A stretch of 64,000 nucleotides of DNA from Streptomyces sp. XM4193. GTDB lineage: Bacteria > Actinomycetota > Actinomycetes > Streptomycetales > Streptomycetaceae. The notes beneath the pieces are model-generated. The model was given only the letters and a program-made list of their open reading frames with translations, did no database searches and was not told where the DNA came from. The position numbers were made by a program, and so were the translations under genes. This document shows, piece after piece, positions 1-8,823 of this stretch. Each line of letters starts with the position of its first letter. The stretch's first letter is position 1. The DNA lies in NCBI RefSeq assembly GCF_023072595.1, contig NZ_JALLGK010000002.1, positions 1 to 64,000 of the forward strand, in the 5' to 3' direction.

Positions 1-12
1 CTCTTCCGATCT
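1..12. other. Residual Illumina adapter at contig end
   Basis: The first 12 bases read CTCTTCCGATCT, identical to the last 12 bases of the common Illumina adapter end GCTCTTCCGATCT. They are very probably untrimmed adapter and not genomic sequence. Genomic sequence probably begins at base 13. The last three visible residues of the gene reading off this edge (Asp-Arg-Lys) are therefore artefactual. Confidence 0.9.
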
Positions 13-677
13 GCCGGTGGCACGGCCCCGGACTCCCGGGGACGCTTCGCCTGCGGGTCGGGGCCCGCCGGGGGAGTGGCGCCCGGGGGCGGTGGTGGCG
101 GCGGCACCGGCCCGCCGGTGCGACCGGGCGCGGCGGCGGGCGCGGGACCGTACCCGCCGGACTGCCCGCGGGCGGGCGGGTGTTGCTCCGCCGGCCGGCC
201 CGTCGGCCCGTGTCCACCGGGCTGTCCGGGCTGCGGGTGCGGTGCCCGGTGCTGCTGCGGTGAGGTCGGGGCCGCGTTCGGACGAGGTGGTTGCGGGGGA
301 GCGCCCGGCGCCCCGGACGGAACCGAGAAATCCGTCAACGTCGGTGTGGGGACGCCCGGTTGGTGCGTCTCCGGCTGGGGCGCGGGGCGCGCTCCGGGCG
401 GAGGCGGCGGAGTCTGCGGGGGCGTCCCGGGGGCGGGGGCCGGTGGAACGGCCGTCCCCGAGGCGGGAGTCGGCGCAACGGCGGTGCCGGAGGCGGGAGT
501 CGGCGGAACGGCCGTACCCGAGGCGGGGGTTGGCGGAACGGGCGTCGTGGGGGCGACCGGGCGGGGCGCGGTCAGGTCGGTGCCGCACACCCCGCAGAAG
601 CGGTCGCCCTCTTCGAACGGCTCGGCGCAGCTGGGGCAGGTGGAGACTTGTTCGAGCTGCGGCATCGTCACACCCAT
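1..677 (-). CDS. Zinc-ribbon, proline-rich protein (3' end missing at contig edge)
   Basis: The reading frame starts at ATG 677 (alternative ATG 665) and stays open to the left edge, so about 225 residues are visible and the C-terminus is lost. The N-terminus carries a zinc ribbon of the form CPSC-x11-CGVC (residues about 14-31). After it comes a long Pro/Ala/Gly-rich linker that includes about three and a half copies of a ten-residue PTPASGTAV unit. No catalytic domain is visible. The start overlaps the stop of the pknG-like gene by 10 nt, so the two are translationally coupled. Zinc ribbons with long disordered linkers often precede phosphatase, FHA or von Willebrand domains, but nothing here shows which. 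It is the last visible gene of the glnX-glnH-pknG operon. Confidence 0.75.
   Translation of the reverse strand, partial: MGVTMPQLEQVSTCPSCAEPFEEGDRFCGVCGTDLTAPRPVAPTTPVPPTPASGTAVPPTPASGTAVAPTPASGTAVPPAPAPGTPPQTPPPPPGARPAPQPETHQPGVPTPTLTDFSVPSGAPGAPPQPPRPNAAPTSPQQHRAPHPQPGQPGGHGPTGRPAEQHPPARGQSGGYGPAPAAAPGRTGGPVPPPPPPPGATPPAGPDPQAKRPRESGAVPPADRK
442..545 (-). repeat. 30-bp tandem repeat inside the zinc-ribbon gene
   Basis: Three and a half copies of a 30-bp unit begin at 442, 472, 502 and 532. They encode ten-residue blocks PTPASGTAV(P/A) in the linker. Copies differ by a few substitutions, and the period keeps the frame. Confidence 0.8.
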
Positions 678-3619
678 GTCCTGGGGCGGAAGCGGTTGGC
701 GCGTTCCACCCATTCGATCCTCTCGGTACCGCTTGTCGCCAGCCGGGCGAGAGTGCGGCAGGACTTCTCCAGTCCGAGCCGCAGCCCCTCCTCCTCCAGC
801 GGGCAGCCCAGCACAGAACGGATCTGCCCGGGGCCCGGGTTCGCCGGGGCGCCGTGTCGCCCTGCGAGAACCCAGTCAAGCGCACTGCCCAGCACCTCGG
901 TCGTCAGCCGCTCCCGACGGGGCGCGTCCACTCCGAGGGCGTCCAACTGCTCGACCTGCTCCGCCGCCGCGTACAGATCGGGCAGCAGGTCGTCGTGCGG
1001 GTCGCGCTCGCGCAGCCTGGCGGCCACGGCGGCGACCCGTGCAGAAAGATAGTGGATGGAGGTCTGCGGCACCGACTCCAGAGCGGCCACGGCCCCCGGC
1101 CGGTCGCCGGAGGCCAGCAGCACCCGCGCCCAACCGAACGCGCTGCTCACGTAGTTGCGGTTGGCGGACCACACCAGACGGTAGTACTCGGCGGCGTTGT
1201 CGAGCTGGCCCAGCATCTCGGCGCAGACCGCGAGCGCGAGCTTGGGGGCCGGCTCGCCGGGAAAGGCGTCGTAGACCGCGTCGAAGGAGTGCGCGGAGGT
1301 GTCTCGGTCGCCCCTGGTCAGGGCGACCAGACCGCGGTACCACACGACCCGCCAGTCCTCCCCGTGCTCGCTCTCCAGAGCGGCCATGATCTCGTTCACC
1401 GCGGTGGCGGACTCCGGGTCCCGGTCGGCGAGTTCGAGCCGGGCGCGCAGCCGGCGCAGCCGCACCTCCAGGGACTCGACCGGGACCTCCTCCAACGCCG
1501 GGAGCACGTCGTGCGGTTCGGCGTTCAGCAGCCCGAGCACAAAGGTGGCGCTGGGGTCCCGCATGTCGATGCGGGGCACCGGCAGCGCGAGAGCGGTGGC
1601 GTGGATCCGCAGCGGCACCAGGGACGGCGCACCCGCGACCGGCTCCCGCACGGCGGGCGAGGAGGCGCGGAGCTGGTGCGGGAGGCGCACATGGGCGGGG
1701 GTCTGGCCGTAGGAGTACGTCGCCGGGTCCTCGGCGGTCCCGGGCGCGACGGTGCCGTGCGTGACGGTGCCGGGTGCGACAGCGCCGGGCGCCGCTGCCG
1801 GTGGGGCGGCGGATTCGGGCGCGCCGGGCGGGTGTTCGGCCGGCGCGAGCGCCTGCTCGCCCGCCGCCCCCGTCTGCCGATCGCCGTCCCCGCCGGACTG
1901 CCCGGCCCGGCGCCCGGAAACCTCGGCGCCCGTCGCCGGCTCGGGGGACTGGGCCGGCACACCGCCCGCGGGGATCGCCGGCCGCTCGGCCGACCCCGGC
2001 AGCGAACCGGTCCGCTCGGCCGGGAGAGCGCCGGTGACAGGCCCGGCGGAAGCCGCGCCGCCCGGTGACAGGGCCGCCGGCGCCTGCGCCGCCTGCGGGC
2101 GGTCGGCCCGCCGCCAGCCGAACCGGCGGCGGGAGCGCTGCACCCGGGAGCCCAGCGTCGAGGCGTCCCCGCGGGGCGGACTGAGCAGATCGGTGTCGAC
2201 CAGGCGCACTTCGGGGCCGAAGAGCCGGGAGGCGGTGGGCCTGGGCTTGCCGGTCTGCAGGGCCACGACCTCGCGCAGCACCCCGGTCAGCTGGTCGGCC
2301 ATCTCCTCGGCGGAGGCGAACCGGCGCCCGGGATCGGGGTCGGTGGCACGTGCCAGCAGTCGGTAGAACGACTCGTACTGCTGGAAGATCCCGATGCTCT
2401 CCGGCGGCGGCAGGCTGTCGCGGTAGACGGTGGTGAAGCCCTGGAAGTCGAAGGTCAGCACGGCCAGGGTGCGGGCGACGGTGTAGAGGTCGGAGGCGAC
2501 CGAGGCGCCCTGCTCGGCGACCTCGGGGGCCTGGTAGCCGACGGTGCCGTATATCGCGCTGTCGTCGTCGTCCATCCGCCGGACCGCGCCCATGTCGATC
2601 AGCTTGAGCTGGTGGTTCTGCTGGATCGCGTTGTCGACCTTGAAGTCGCAGTAGAGCAGCCCGCGGCTGTGCAGATAGCCGAGCGCCTCCAGTGCGTCGA
2701 TGCCGTAGGCGCAGGCCTGCTCCACCGGCAGCGGCTCCCGGCGGCCCTCGGGGGTGAGACGTTCGTTGGCCAGCTGTTTGAGGGACTTGCCGCCGATGTA
2801 CTCCATGACGATGTAGCCGTCGACGCTGCCGGTGCGCGGATCGTGGTGCTCCACGAAGTTGTAGACCCGCACGATGCTGGAGTGCTCGATCTCCGAGAGG
2901 AAGCGGCGCTCGGAGATCGCGACCGCCATGGCGTCCTGGTCGGCGGTGTCCAGCAGGCCCTTGAGCACGACCCAGCGGCCGTTGAGCGGGCGGTCGATGG
3001 CCAGGTAGATCCAGCCGAGACCGCCGTGCGCCAGACAACCGGCGATCTCGTACTGCCCGTTGATCACATCGCCGCGGTTCAGTTTGGGGGTGAAGGAGTA
3101 CGGCTGGCCGCACTTGGTGCAGAAGCCCTCGGTGCGTCCCGGCCGGCCCTTGCGCGACCGGCCCACCGAGCTGCCGCACTCGCCGTTGCTGCAGAAGCGC
3201 TTGCGCTCGGGGACCTCGGGATCGGCCATCACCTCCGTCGTCGGGACCGGAGCCGGCACCTCCGGCACGGTCACCAGCCCGGCGCCGAGCCGTTTGCGCG
3301 CCGAGGACGAGCCGTCGGTGGTGCTGCGCGAGCCGCGTGCCGAGACCGCCGGTACGGAGCCCGCGCCGCTCGAGGAGCCCGACAACCGCCCCGAGACCGA
3401 ACGGTGCGAGGAGGACCCGGGGCCGGTGCCCGTCGACCCGGAGGAGCCGGTCCGGCCGGTGGCCTCCGCCACCACCCCGGTCGCGGGGGAGCCGAGCGCG
3501 CCGAGACCGGAGACGGGGGGCGGGAACCCGCAGACGTCGCAGTACTGCTCGTCGTCCCCGAAGTCCTCGTAGGAGCCCTCGCAGTCGGGCTGCTGGCAAC
3601 CCGTCGGTGGTGCGCTCAT
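668..3619 (-). CDS. pknG: PknG-type serine/threonine protein kinase
   Basis: A 983-residue cytosolic kinase related to mycobacterial PknG, which phosphorylates FHA proteins of the GarA/OdhI type that control 2-oxoglutarate and glutamate metabolism. Two Cys clusters lie before the kinase domain: C8-x4-C-x13-C27-x2-C30, and a rubredoxin-like pair near residues 143-170 ending in CTKCGQ. The kinase domain (about 185-450) has the beta-3 lysine in VVLKGL (near 219), a non-RD catalytic loop YCDFKVDN (near 324) and DMG in place of DFG (near 341), as is typical of PknG. After a disordered linker, a TPR-like helical region (about 685-983) forms the C-terminus. The start ATG overlaps the upstream stop as TGATG. 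It is longer than the roughly 750 residues of mycobacterial PknG because of the linkers. The kinase family is clear; the substrate is inferred. Confidence 0.88.
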   Translation of the reverse strand: MSAPPTGCQQPDCEGSYEDFGDDEQYCDVCGFPPPVSGLGALGSPATGVVAEATGRTGSSGSTGTGPGSSSHRSVSGRLSGSSSGAGSVPAVSARGSRSTTDGSSSARKRLGAGLVTVPEVPAPVPTTEVMADPEVPERKRFCSNGECGSSVGRSRKGRPGRTEGFCTKCGQPYSFTPKLNRGDVINGQYEIAGCLAHGGLGWIYLAIDRPLNGRWVVLKGLLDTADQDAMAVAISERRFLSEIEHSSIVRVYNFVEHHDPRTGSVDGYIVMEYIGGKSLKQLANERLTPEGRREPLPVEQACAYGIDALEALGYLHSRGLLYCDFKVDNAIQQNHQLKLIDMGAVRRMDDDDSAIYGTVGYQAPEVAEQGASVASDLYTVARTLAVLTFDFQGFTTVYRDSLPPPESIGIFQQYESFYRLLARATDPDPGRRFASAEEMADQLTGVLREVVALQTGKPRPTASRLFGPEVRLVDTDLLSPPRGDASTLGSRVQRSRRRFGWRRADRPQAAQAPAALSPGGAASAGPVTGALPAERTGSLPGSAERPAIPAGGVPAQSPEPATGAEVSGRRAGQSGGDGDRQTGAAGEQALAPAEHPPGAPESAAPPAAAPGAVAPGTVTHGTVAPGTAEDPATYSYGQTPAHVRLPHQLRASSPAVREPVAGAPSLVPLRIHATALALPVPRIDMRDPSATFVLGLLNAEPHDVLPALEEVPVESLEVRLRRLRARLELADRDPESATAVNEIMAALESEHGEDWRVVWYRGLVALTRGDRDTSAHSFDAVYDAFPGEPAPKLALAVCAEMLGQLDNAAEYYRLVWSANRNYVSSAFGWARVLLASGDRPGAVAALESVPQTSIHYLSARVAAVAARLRERDPHDDLLPDLYAAAEQVEQLDALGVDAPRRERLTTEVLGSALDWVLAGRHGAPANPGPGQIRSVLGCPLEEEGLRLGLEKSCRTLARLATSGTERIEWVERANRFRPRTWV

Positions 3620-4905
3620 CAGCCTGCCTCCCCGGTCCCGGCACCCGCGCCCGAGCCCGCCGCGACGGCCTCCGCCGCCGCCCGCTGGAACCGGGCCACC
3701 GCGGCCTCCGCCGCTCGCAGATCGCAGGGTGCGCTCCACAGCATCCGCCGTGCCGCGTCGTAGGGCTCGATGAGCATCGGCTCCTCCGCCAGGCCGAGTT
3801 GGGAGACCTTCGCCTGGTACGCGTCCAGTCTGCCGCGCAGCTCCGCGCGCACCGCCAGCGGCGCGGTGACGTCCGAGAGCGCGGCCCGGGCCCGGTACAG
3901 CTCCTCCTCCGCGCGCTCCTCGAGCCCGTCGAGCAGCGGTGACAAGCGGTGCCAACGGCCCGCCCTGCGGTACTCCACCGCGGTGGAGAGCTCCTCGTGC
4001 AGCACGGTGGAGGGGCCGCTGACCGCGGGCACCTCGAACGCCGCGATCTTCGCCAGCACCTCGCCGCGCGCCGTACGTGCCTCGGCCAGTGTCCGGTCCG
4101 CCCGGGAGAGGGTGTCGCGCACCCCGTGCAACCGCTCGTCCGCGTCCTGACGCACCGCCAGCACGGCGTCGACCTCGCGGCGCACGTCCTCCAGCGCCCG
4201 AGCGGCACGGTCGTAGCGCCCGGTGTCGGGACGGCCGCTGCCGGGTGTGCTGCTGCCCTGTGTCGGCAGCCAGAAGTCCAGCGGATCGGTGACCACTTCC
4301 CGGCGCAGCGCGACGAGTTCCTCGGTGATCTGCTCCAGCTCGTCACCGGCGGGATGCTCGCCCGCGCGCACGCCGACGGAGCCGGCCAGCGAGTGCACCC
4401 GGCGCAGCTCGGCGGCGAGCAGATCGATCCGGGCAGGCAGCGCCGACCACACCGAGTCCGCCGCGGCGACGACGTCCAGCGCCCGGGCGTAGCCGGTGTT
4501 CATCCGCTCCACCAGCCGGTCCAGGCTGACCTGCTCGGCGAGCCTGCCGTTGGAGGCCGCACCGGCACCGACCGTCAGACCCTCGCCGCGCAGCAGCGCG
4601 GTCAGTTCGAGGAGCTCCTCGCGGTTGGGCCAGCGCCGTCTGCCGCGGATCTCCCTGGCCGCGGTCAGTGCCCGGCCGTACGTCTCGAACTGCGTCCACA
4701 GCAGCGAGATCGTGTGCTCGGCTGTCGCCCAGCGGTGTCTGGTGGTGCCGTTCAGCTCGGCGCCCTCCAGCAGCCGACGCCCCGCGTGGTCCTGGAGGGA
4801 GTACAGGGACGACTCGATCGCCTCCCACTCCGCGCCGAGACGGGCGAGCGTCCTGTCCACCTCCTCCCGGTTCATCACCGGGCCGGCGGGTCCTGGGGAC
4901 CCCAT
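3619..4905 (-). CDS. Helical/coiled-coil protein of the pknG operon
   Basis: A 428-residue soluble protein with no signal peptide or membrane segment. It is rich in Glu, Arg, Leu and Ala with long heptad-like stretches, so mainly alpha-helical and probably coiled coil. No known catalytic motif is visible. It lies between glnH and pknG on the same strand, and its stop overlaps the pknG start (TGATG), which implies translational coupling. A second in-frame Met at residue 11 (MNREEV) is an alternative start. The three-gene glnX-glnH-pknG operon of mycobacteria lacks this gene as far as I recall, so it may be an added adaptor between the membrane sensor and the kinase. That role is inferred from position only. 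Confidence 0.8.
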   Translation of the reverse strand: MGSPGPAGPVMNREEVDRTLARLGAEWEAIESSLYSLQDHAGRRLLEGAELNGTTRHRWATAEHTISLLWTQFETYGRALTAAREIRGRRRWPNREELLELTALLRGEGLTVGAGAASNGRLAEQVSLDRLVERMNTGYARALDVVAAADSVWSALPARIDLLAAELRRVHSLAGSVGVRAGEHPAGDELEQITEELVALRREVVTDPLDFWLPTQGSSTPGSGRPDTGRYDRAARALEDVRREVDAVLAVRQDADERLHGVRDTLSRADRTLAEARTARGEVLAKIAAFEVPAVSGPSTVLHEELSTAVEYRRAGRWHRLSPLLDGLEERAEEELYRARAALSDVTAPLAVRAELRGRLDAYQAKVSQLGLAEEPMLIEPYDAARRMLWSAPCDLRAAEAAVARFQRAAAEAVAAGSGAGAGTGEAG

Positions 4906-5031
4906 CGATCACCTCACTGCTCGTACGGGCTGCGGTCACTGGCTGCTGGTGCTGGGTACGGGCCGCCGGCCGGGACACGTCGCCGGGCTTCGCCGCCCCG
5001 AAGGGTCAACGACACTGCGCGGCGGGGGTGT

Positions 5032-6111
5032 TCAGTCCCGGTAGAGCGGCTTCGGCGGTGTGGCCGACTCGCCGTCCAGCACCTCGTCGAGCCACTTGCG
5101 GTAGGACTTCTGCCACTGGCTTGACTCACCTCCCTCGCGGAACTCCTCCAGCACGTGGTTGACACGGCGCACCAGGTCCTCGTCCTTCCGGCTCATCGCC
5201 ACCCCGTACAGCTCGGAGGTGAGCGGTTCGCCGACCAGACCGACCGACGGGTCCTGCGCGGCCTGGCCCGCGGCGAGCGCGTTGTCGGTCACCACGCCGT
5301 CCGCCCGGCCGAGTTGCAGCAGCACCAGGCAGTCGAGCTGGTTGGGCACCCGGATCATCTTGACGCCGTGGGCATCGTCGCTCAGCTCCTTCTCGCCGGT
5401 GGACGAGCCGGCCGTGCAGAGTCTCTTGCCCCGGGCGGAGGAGTTCAGCCCGGTGATGCGGGAGCGGTGGGGCACCAGAAGCTGCTGGCCGGCCTCGAAG
5501 TAGGCGGTGGAGAAGGCGACGTCGTTGTCGAGGTGTTCGCACAGGATGGTCATGGTGCGCACGACGAGATCGACGTCGTTGCCCGCCAGGGCCTCGGCGC
5601 GCTGGTCGGTCGAGATCGCCTTGTAGACGATCCGCGCGGAGGGGCCCAGCAGGTCCTCGGCGATGGCCTTCACCAGATCGATGTCGAAGCCCACCAGCTC
5701 ACCGCTCTGGGGGTCCCGGTGGCTCCAGTTGTAGCTGTTCTGGTCGACGCCGACCTTGAGGAAGCCGCGCTCGTCGATACGGCGCACGGCCTCGCCCGTC
5801 GCGGTGGCCGGCTTGAGGCTGGCCGCCGGGTCGCTGCCGTCCGCGCACTCCTTCTCCCGCTCCGATGCGGCGGGGCGCTGCTCGGGCGCGGCGGGCCGCT
5901 GCGGCTGGGCGGCCGTCTCCTCCTGGCGTGCCTCGGCCGTACCGCCGCGCGGGGCGGGGGCCCAGACGGTGTGCAGCAGCACGGCGAACACCATGGTCAG
6001 TGCCGCCGCGGCCGTGGCGAGGAAGCCCCGGTCGATTCTGCGTGCCCGCACGCGGGAGTCGGGGTCGGTGCCGCCGAACCGTCGTCTGTCTGTCATGTCC
6101 GCCCCTGTCAC
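5032..6111 (-). CDS. glnH: GlnH-like periplasmic amino-acid-binding protein (SBP family 3)
   Basis: A 359-residue extracellular solute-binding protein of bacterial family 3, the polar amino-acid binders. After a basic N-terminus, one hydrophobic stretch (about residues 29-51) serves as export signal or anchor. The family-3 signature region follows (GFLKVGVDQNSYNW, GFDIDLVKAIAEDLLG). No lipobox cysteine follows the hydrophobic stretch, unlike the GlnH lipoprotein of mycobacteria, so the protein is probably anchored by an uncleaved signal. No ABC permease or ATPase genes adjoin it. Together with the glnX and pknG neighbours, this argues for a sensor rather than a transporter. The GTG start overlaps the glnX stop as GTGA. 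Confidence 0.85.
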   Translation of the reverse strand: MTGADMTDRRRFGGTDPDSRVRARRIDRGFLATAAAALTMVFAVLLHTVWAPAPRGGTAEARQEETAAQPQRPAAPEQRPAASEREKECADGSDPAASLKPATATGEAVRRIDERGFLKVGVDQNSYNWSHRDPQSGELVGFDIDLVKAIAEDLLGPSARIVYKAISTDQRAEALAGNDVDLVVRTMTILCEHLDNDVAFSTAYFEAGQQLLVPHRSRITGLNSSARGKRLCTAGSSTGEKELSDDAHGVKMIRVPNQLDCLVLLQLGRADGVVTDNALAAGQAAQDPSVGLVGEPLTSELYGVAMSRKDEDLVRRVNHVLEEFREGGESSQWQKSYRKWLDEVLDGESATPPKPLYRD

Positions 6112-7514
6112 CGGTACTCGGCCAGCCTGCGGCCGATGCCGGCGACCGCCCCCGCGGCGCCCACCAGCACCAGCACCACCGCGCCCACCGGCAGCGAGCC
6201 CAGGGCGTTCTTGCCCTGCTGCGCGGCGGCCGTGAACTGCTTCTGCTCGTGCTCGATCGCCTTGCTCAGGCCGTCGTTGACCTTGTCGAAGGTCTCACCC
6301 GTCGTACGGCGTGAACCTATGACCATGGCGACCGCCTGGCTGTACTCGCCGCGGGCCTCCAGCTTCCGCACCTCGCCGTTGCGGTAGTGCCAGGAACCCG
6401 CGTTCCGCAGCGCGGATCTGACCGGCTCACTGCCCGCCTCGTCGTCCGCCAACTTCTCCGCCTCGCGCAGCAGTCCGCCGTCGCCGTCCTCGGGGCTGCT
6501 GCCGGCCAGGTCCTTCATGTTCTTCTCGTACTCGTTCACGTACTGTTCGCCGGCGCCTCGGGAGACCAGCGCCATGCCCTCGTTGCCGCGCGCCTTCAGG
6601 GCCGCCACCAGCGCCGAGTTGAGCCTGTCCAGCGAGAGCGTGCCGTTGGTGTTGGCCTCGTCGAGGTGGTGCTGGGCCAGCAGTCCGCTGCCCAGCACCC
6701 AGACCAGCAGCAGCGCGGCGGCGGAGGTCGCGGCTACCAGGCCGCGGTTGAAGACGCGGTTGGTGCGCAGGAAGTGGCGCCGCTGCAACCACACCAGCAG
6801 CGCCAGGACCGCGACACCCCACAGCAGGGTGAGCCACGGAAGCGACCGGGCGCTCTCGTGTTCCTGCTTGAGCTGCTCGTACTGCGCCTCGTAGAGCTTC
6901 TCGGCGGTGGGCAGCAGATCGTCGCGCATCATCTTGTCGGCGTGCCGCAGATAGGCGCCGCCCACCGGCAGGCCCTGCCGGTTGTTGGCGCGCGCGGTCT
7001 CCACCAGGCCGGTGTAGACCGGGAGTTGCTCGGTGAGTTCGGTGAGCTTGGCCCTGGCCGCCTCGGAGGCCCTGCCGTTGGCGGCGGCCTCGGAGAGGGA
7101 TTCGGCGGCGAGCCCGATCTCCCGGTTGTACCGGTTCCGTATGTCCTGGTTCTCGTTTCCCCCGGCGAGGAAGCCGCTGGCGGCCGTGGTGTTGGCGTCC
7201 GCGAGCGAGCGGTAGATCTGCGCGGCGTGCATGCTCAGCGGCTGACTTCCGTCGATCACCGCGCTCGTGCTGTCCCTGCGTTCGGACACCTGCCAGGACG
7301 CCGACAGCCCGAACGCCAGGAGCGCGGCCACCGCCGCCGCCCCGAGCAGCCGCAGTCTGCCGGGCTCGATGTGGAAGGCGGCGCGGAGCCGGGCGACGGC
7401 TTCCGCCGCGTCCGATCGACGGGGCGGTCGCGCCCCGGGCTCCGAGCGTGCGACGACCCCGTCGGCTCCCGTCGTCGTCGACGGCTCCACGGTCTGTTGC
7501 TCGGTGACCGACAC
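6108..7514 (-). CDS. glnX: GlnX-like four-helix membrane sensor protein
   Basis: A 468-residue integral membrane protein with four predicted membrane spans: one near the N-terminus (LRLLGAAAVAALLAFG), two in the middle around a short loop, and one at the C-terminus (PVGAVVLVLVGAAGAVAG). They enclose two extracytoplasmic helical domains, resembling the sensory modules of chemoreceptors and histidine kinases but with no signalling domain attached. This is the layout of mycobacterial GlnX, thought to pass the GlnH ligand signal to PknG. The GTG at 7514 was chosen because a strong AGGGGGAGG lies just upstream; the open frame extends further but that part looks non-coding. It is the first gene of the operon. 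Confidence 0.82.
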   Translation of the reverse strand: MSVTEQQTVEPSTTTGADGVVARSEPGARPPRRSDAAEAVARLRAAFHIEPGRLRLLGAAAVAALLAFGLSASWQVSERRDSTSAVIDGSQPLSMHAAQIYRSLADANTTAASGFLAGGNENQDIRNRYNREIGLAAESLSEAAANGRASEAARAKLTELTEQLPVYTGLVETARANNRQGLPVGGAYLRHADKMMRDDLLPTAEKLYEAQYEQLKQEHESARSLPWLTLLWGVAVLALLVWLQRRHFLRTNRVFNRGLVAATSAAALLLVWVLGSGLLAQHHLDEANTNGTLSLDRLNSALVAALKARGNEGMALVSRGAGEQYVNEYEKNMKDLAGSSPEDGDGGLLREAEKLADDEAGSEPVRSALRNAGSWHYRNGEVRKLEARGEYSQAVAMVIGSRRTTGETFDKVNDGLSKAIEHEQKQFTAAAQQGKNALGSLPVGAVVLVLVGAAGAVAGIGRRLAEYR

Positions 7515-8058
7515 GGCCCTCCCCCTTGTCGCCCTTGTCGCCCTCGATGTTCGGTTGCGTGCAGACTCCCGCTGTTCGTCCGGCAGTTGGAGTGAACCCC
7601 TGTCAGCAGTATGGCGTGCCGGGTGCCCGATCACACTGCCCCCGGCCGGGAATTCCGCTCCTGACGCGATCACGCCCCGGCGGACGCGAAGTCGTCGCGC
7701 GCGGGGAGGAGTTCGGCTGCCGTGCGGGATGACGCCGGGCGACGGCGGACGGTTCCCCGACGGTCCGTCAGCAGCGTGCGGGGGACGGCGACCGCCGGGC
7801 GCGCACCGGCGTGCGCCGTGCTCCGCCGCCGGGCCGCTCCCGCCGGGCGGGGCGGTGGGACGGACGGTGCCGGGGCAGCCGTGGGCGCGGCACGGCCTCC
7901 CCGGCACCGTGCCGCGCGGCCCCACGCCTCAGCGCGGCCCGGTCGGACCGGGCCGGGCCCGACCGGGCCGAACGGACGTCGACGCCGACGCCTTGACGGA
8001 CGCCGACGCAGGGCCGAACGGACACCGGCGCCGGCCCCGGAACGACGAAGGCCCGGTC
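7515..8058. other. Intergenic: glnX promoter side and HNH gene 3' side
   Basis: This 544-bp gap between two minus-strand genes should hold the promoter of the glnX operon and the terminator of the HNH gene. I see one strong hairpin (7936-7969) and a short GTCGCCCTT direct repeat near 7528-7546, but no convincing -35/-10 pair. Open frames here have no homology that I recognise and look like GC-driven noise. Confidence 0.5.
7936..7969 (-). terminator. Hairpin downstream of the HNH gene
   Basis: Perfect 11-bp arms (GGCCCGGTCGG and its complement) with a 12-nt loop, about 90-120 nt after the HNH stop. There is no U-tract, as is common in Streptomyces. Confidence 0.5.
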
Positions 8059-8598
8059 TCAGGCAGGTGTTCTGCCGTCGATCCGGGCCAGGGCGTCGTC
8101 CGCGCCGTAGGGCCTCAGGTAGGGCATCCAGCGCGGGTCGCGGTGGCCCGTGCCGATGATGCGCCACGCCAGGCCGGCGGGCTGCGCGGGTTGATGGCGC
8201 AGTCTCCAGCCCAGCTCGGTGATGTGGTGGTCCGCCTTGACGTGGTTGCACGCCCGGCAGGCGGCGACGACGTTCTCCCAGGCGTGCTGCCCGCCCCGGC
8301 TGCGCGGGATGACGTGGTCGACGCTGGTGGCGGCCCCGCCGCAGTAGGCGCAGCGTCCGCCGTCCCGGGCGAACAGCGCCCGCCGGGTCAGTGGCACGGG
8401 GCCGCGGAACGGCACCCGTACGAATCGCTTGAGCCGAACCACGCTGGGTGCGGGGATGGCGCAGCTCGTACTGCGCATCAGGGCGCCCGAATCCTCCAGG
8501 CTGATCGCCTTGTCGTTGAGGATGAGGATGAGCGCGCGACGGAGCGGTACGATGCCGAGCGGCTCGTACGACGCGTTGAGGACCAGGACATGCGGCAC
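8059..8598 (-). CDS. HNH endonuclease family protein
   Basis: A 179-residue protein with an HNH nuclease fold in its second half: CAYC (zinc knuckle), then SVDHVIPRSRGG (catalytic His pair region), WENVVAACRACNHVKADH (Asn, CxxC and final His). All expected zinc and metal residues are present. The first half, beginning VPHVLVLNASYEPLG, matches the N-terminus that in my memory is shared by actinobacterial HNH proteins of this length. The GTG at 8598 is set by an AAGGAGG seven bases upstream; the open frame continues beyond it without support. These widely conserved HNH proteins have no established role; DNA processing or repair is a guess from the fold. It is divergent from mscS. Confidence 0.85.
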   Translation of the reverse strand: MPHVLVLNASYEPLGIVPLRRALILILNDKAISLEDSGALMRSTSCAIPAPSVVRLKRFVRVPFRGPVPLTRRALFARDGGRCAYCGGAATSVDHVIPRSRGGQHAWENVVAACRACNHVKADHHITELGWRLRHQPAQPAGLAWRIIGTGHRDPRWMPYLRPYGADDALARIDGRTPA

Positions 8599-8811
8599 GG
8601 TGCCTCCTTGTACGTCTGCGGCGCGTGGCTCGCGCCGGGACGATCTCCCCCAGTGTGTCCCCAGGTCGGCCCGCTGGCCACCACGATCAGGTAATGGGCC
8701 TCGCGTGTTTTCGGACACACGGAGCGGGCCCTCGGTCAAATCTCCGGCCAAACCCACAGCAATCCGGCCAGCTCGCGACCATCCCCGGGGTTGTGGCACA
8801 TTTCCCCGGCC

Positions 8812-8817
8812 TAGGGT
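8812..8817 (+). promoter_or_regulatory. -10 element (TAGGGT), probable leaderless mscS mRNA
   Basis: TAGGGT ends 6 nt before the GTG at 8824. This places the transcription start at or next to the start codon, and no Shine-Dalgarno sequence is present. Confidence 0.5.
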
Positions 8818-8823
8818 GTCGGC

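Noticed and set aside
17..2068. Long plus-strand open frame of 683 codons
   Set aside because: It is the complement shadow of the zinc-ribbon and pknG genes, Arg/Pro/Gly-rich without domains, and its first bases touch the adapter.
5032..6111. Component of an amino-acid ABC transporter
   Set aside because: No permease or ATPase genes are adjacent, and the glnX-pknG context fits a sensor better.
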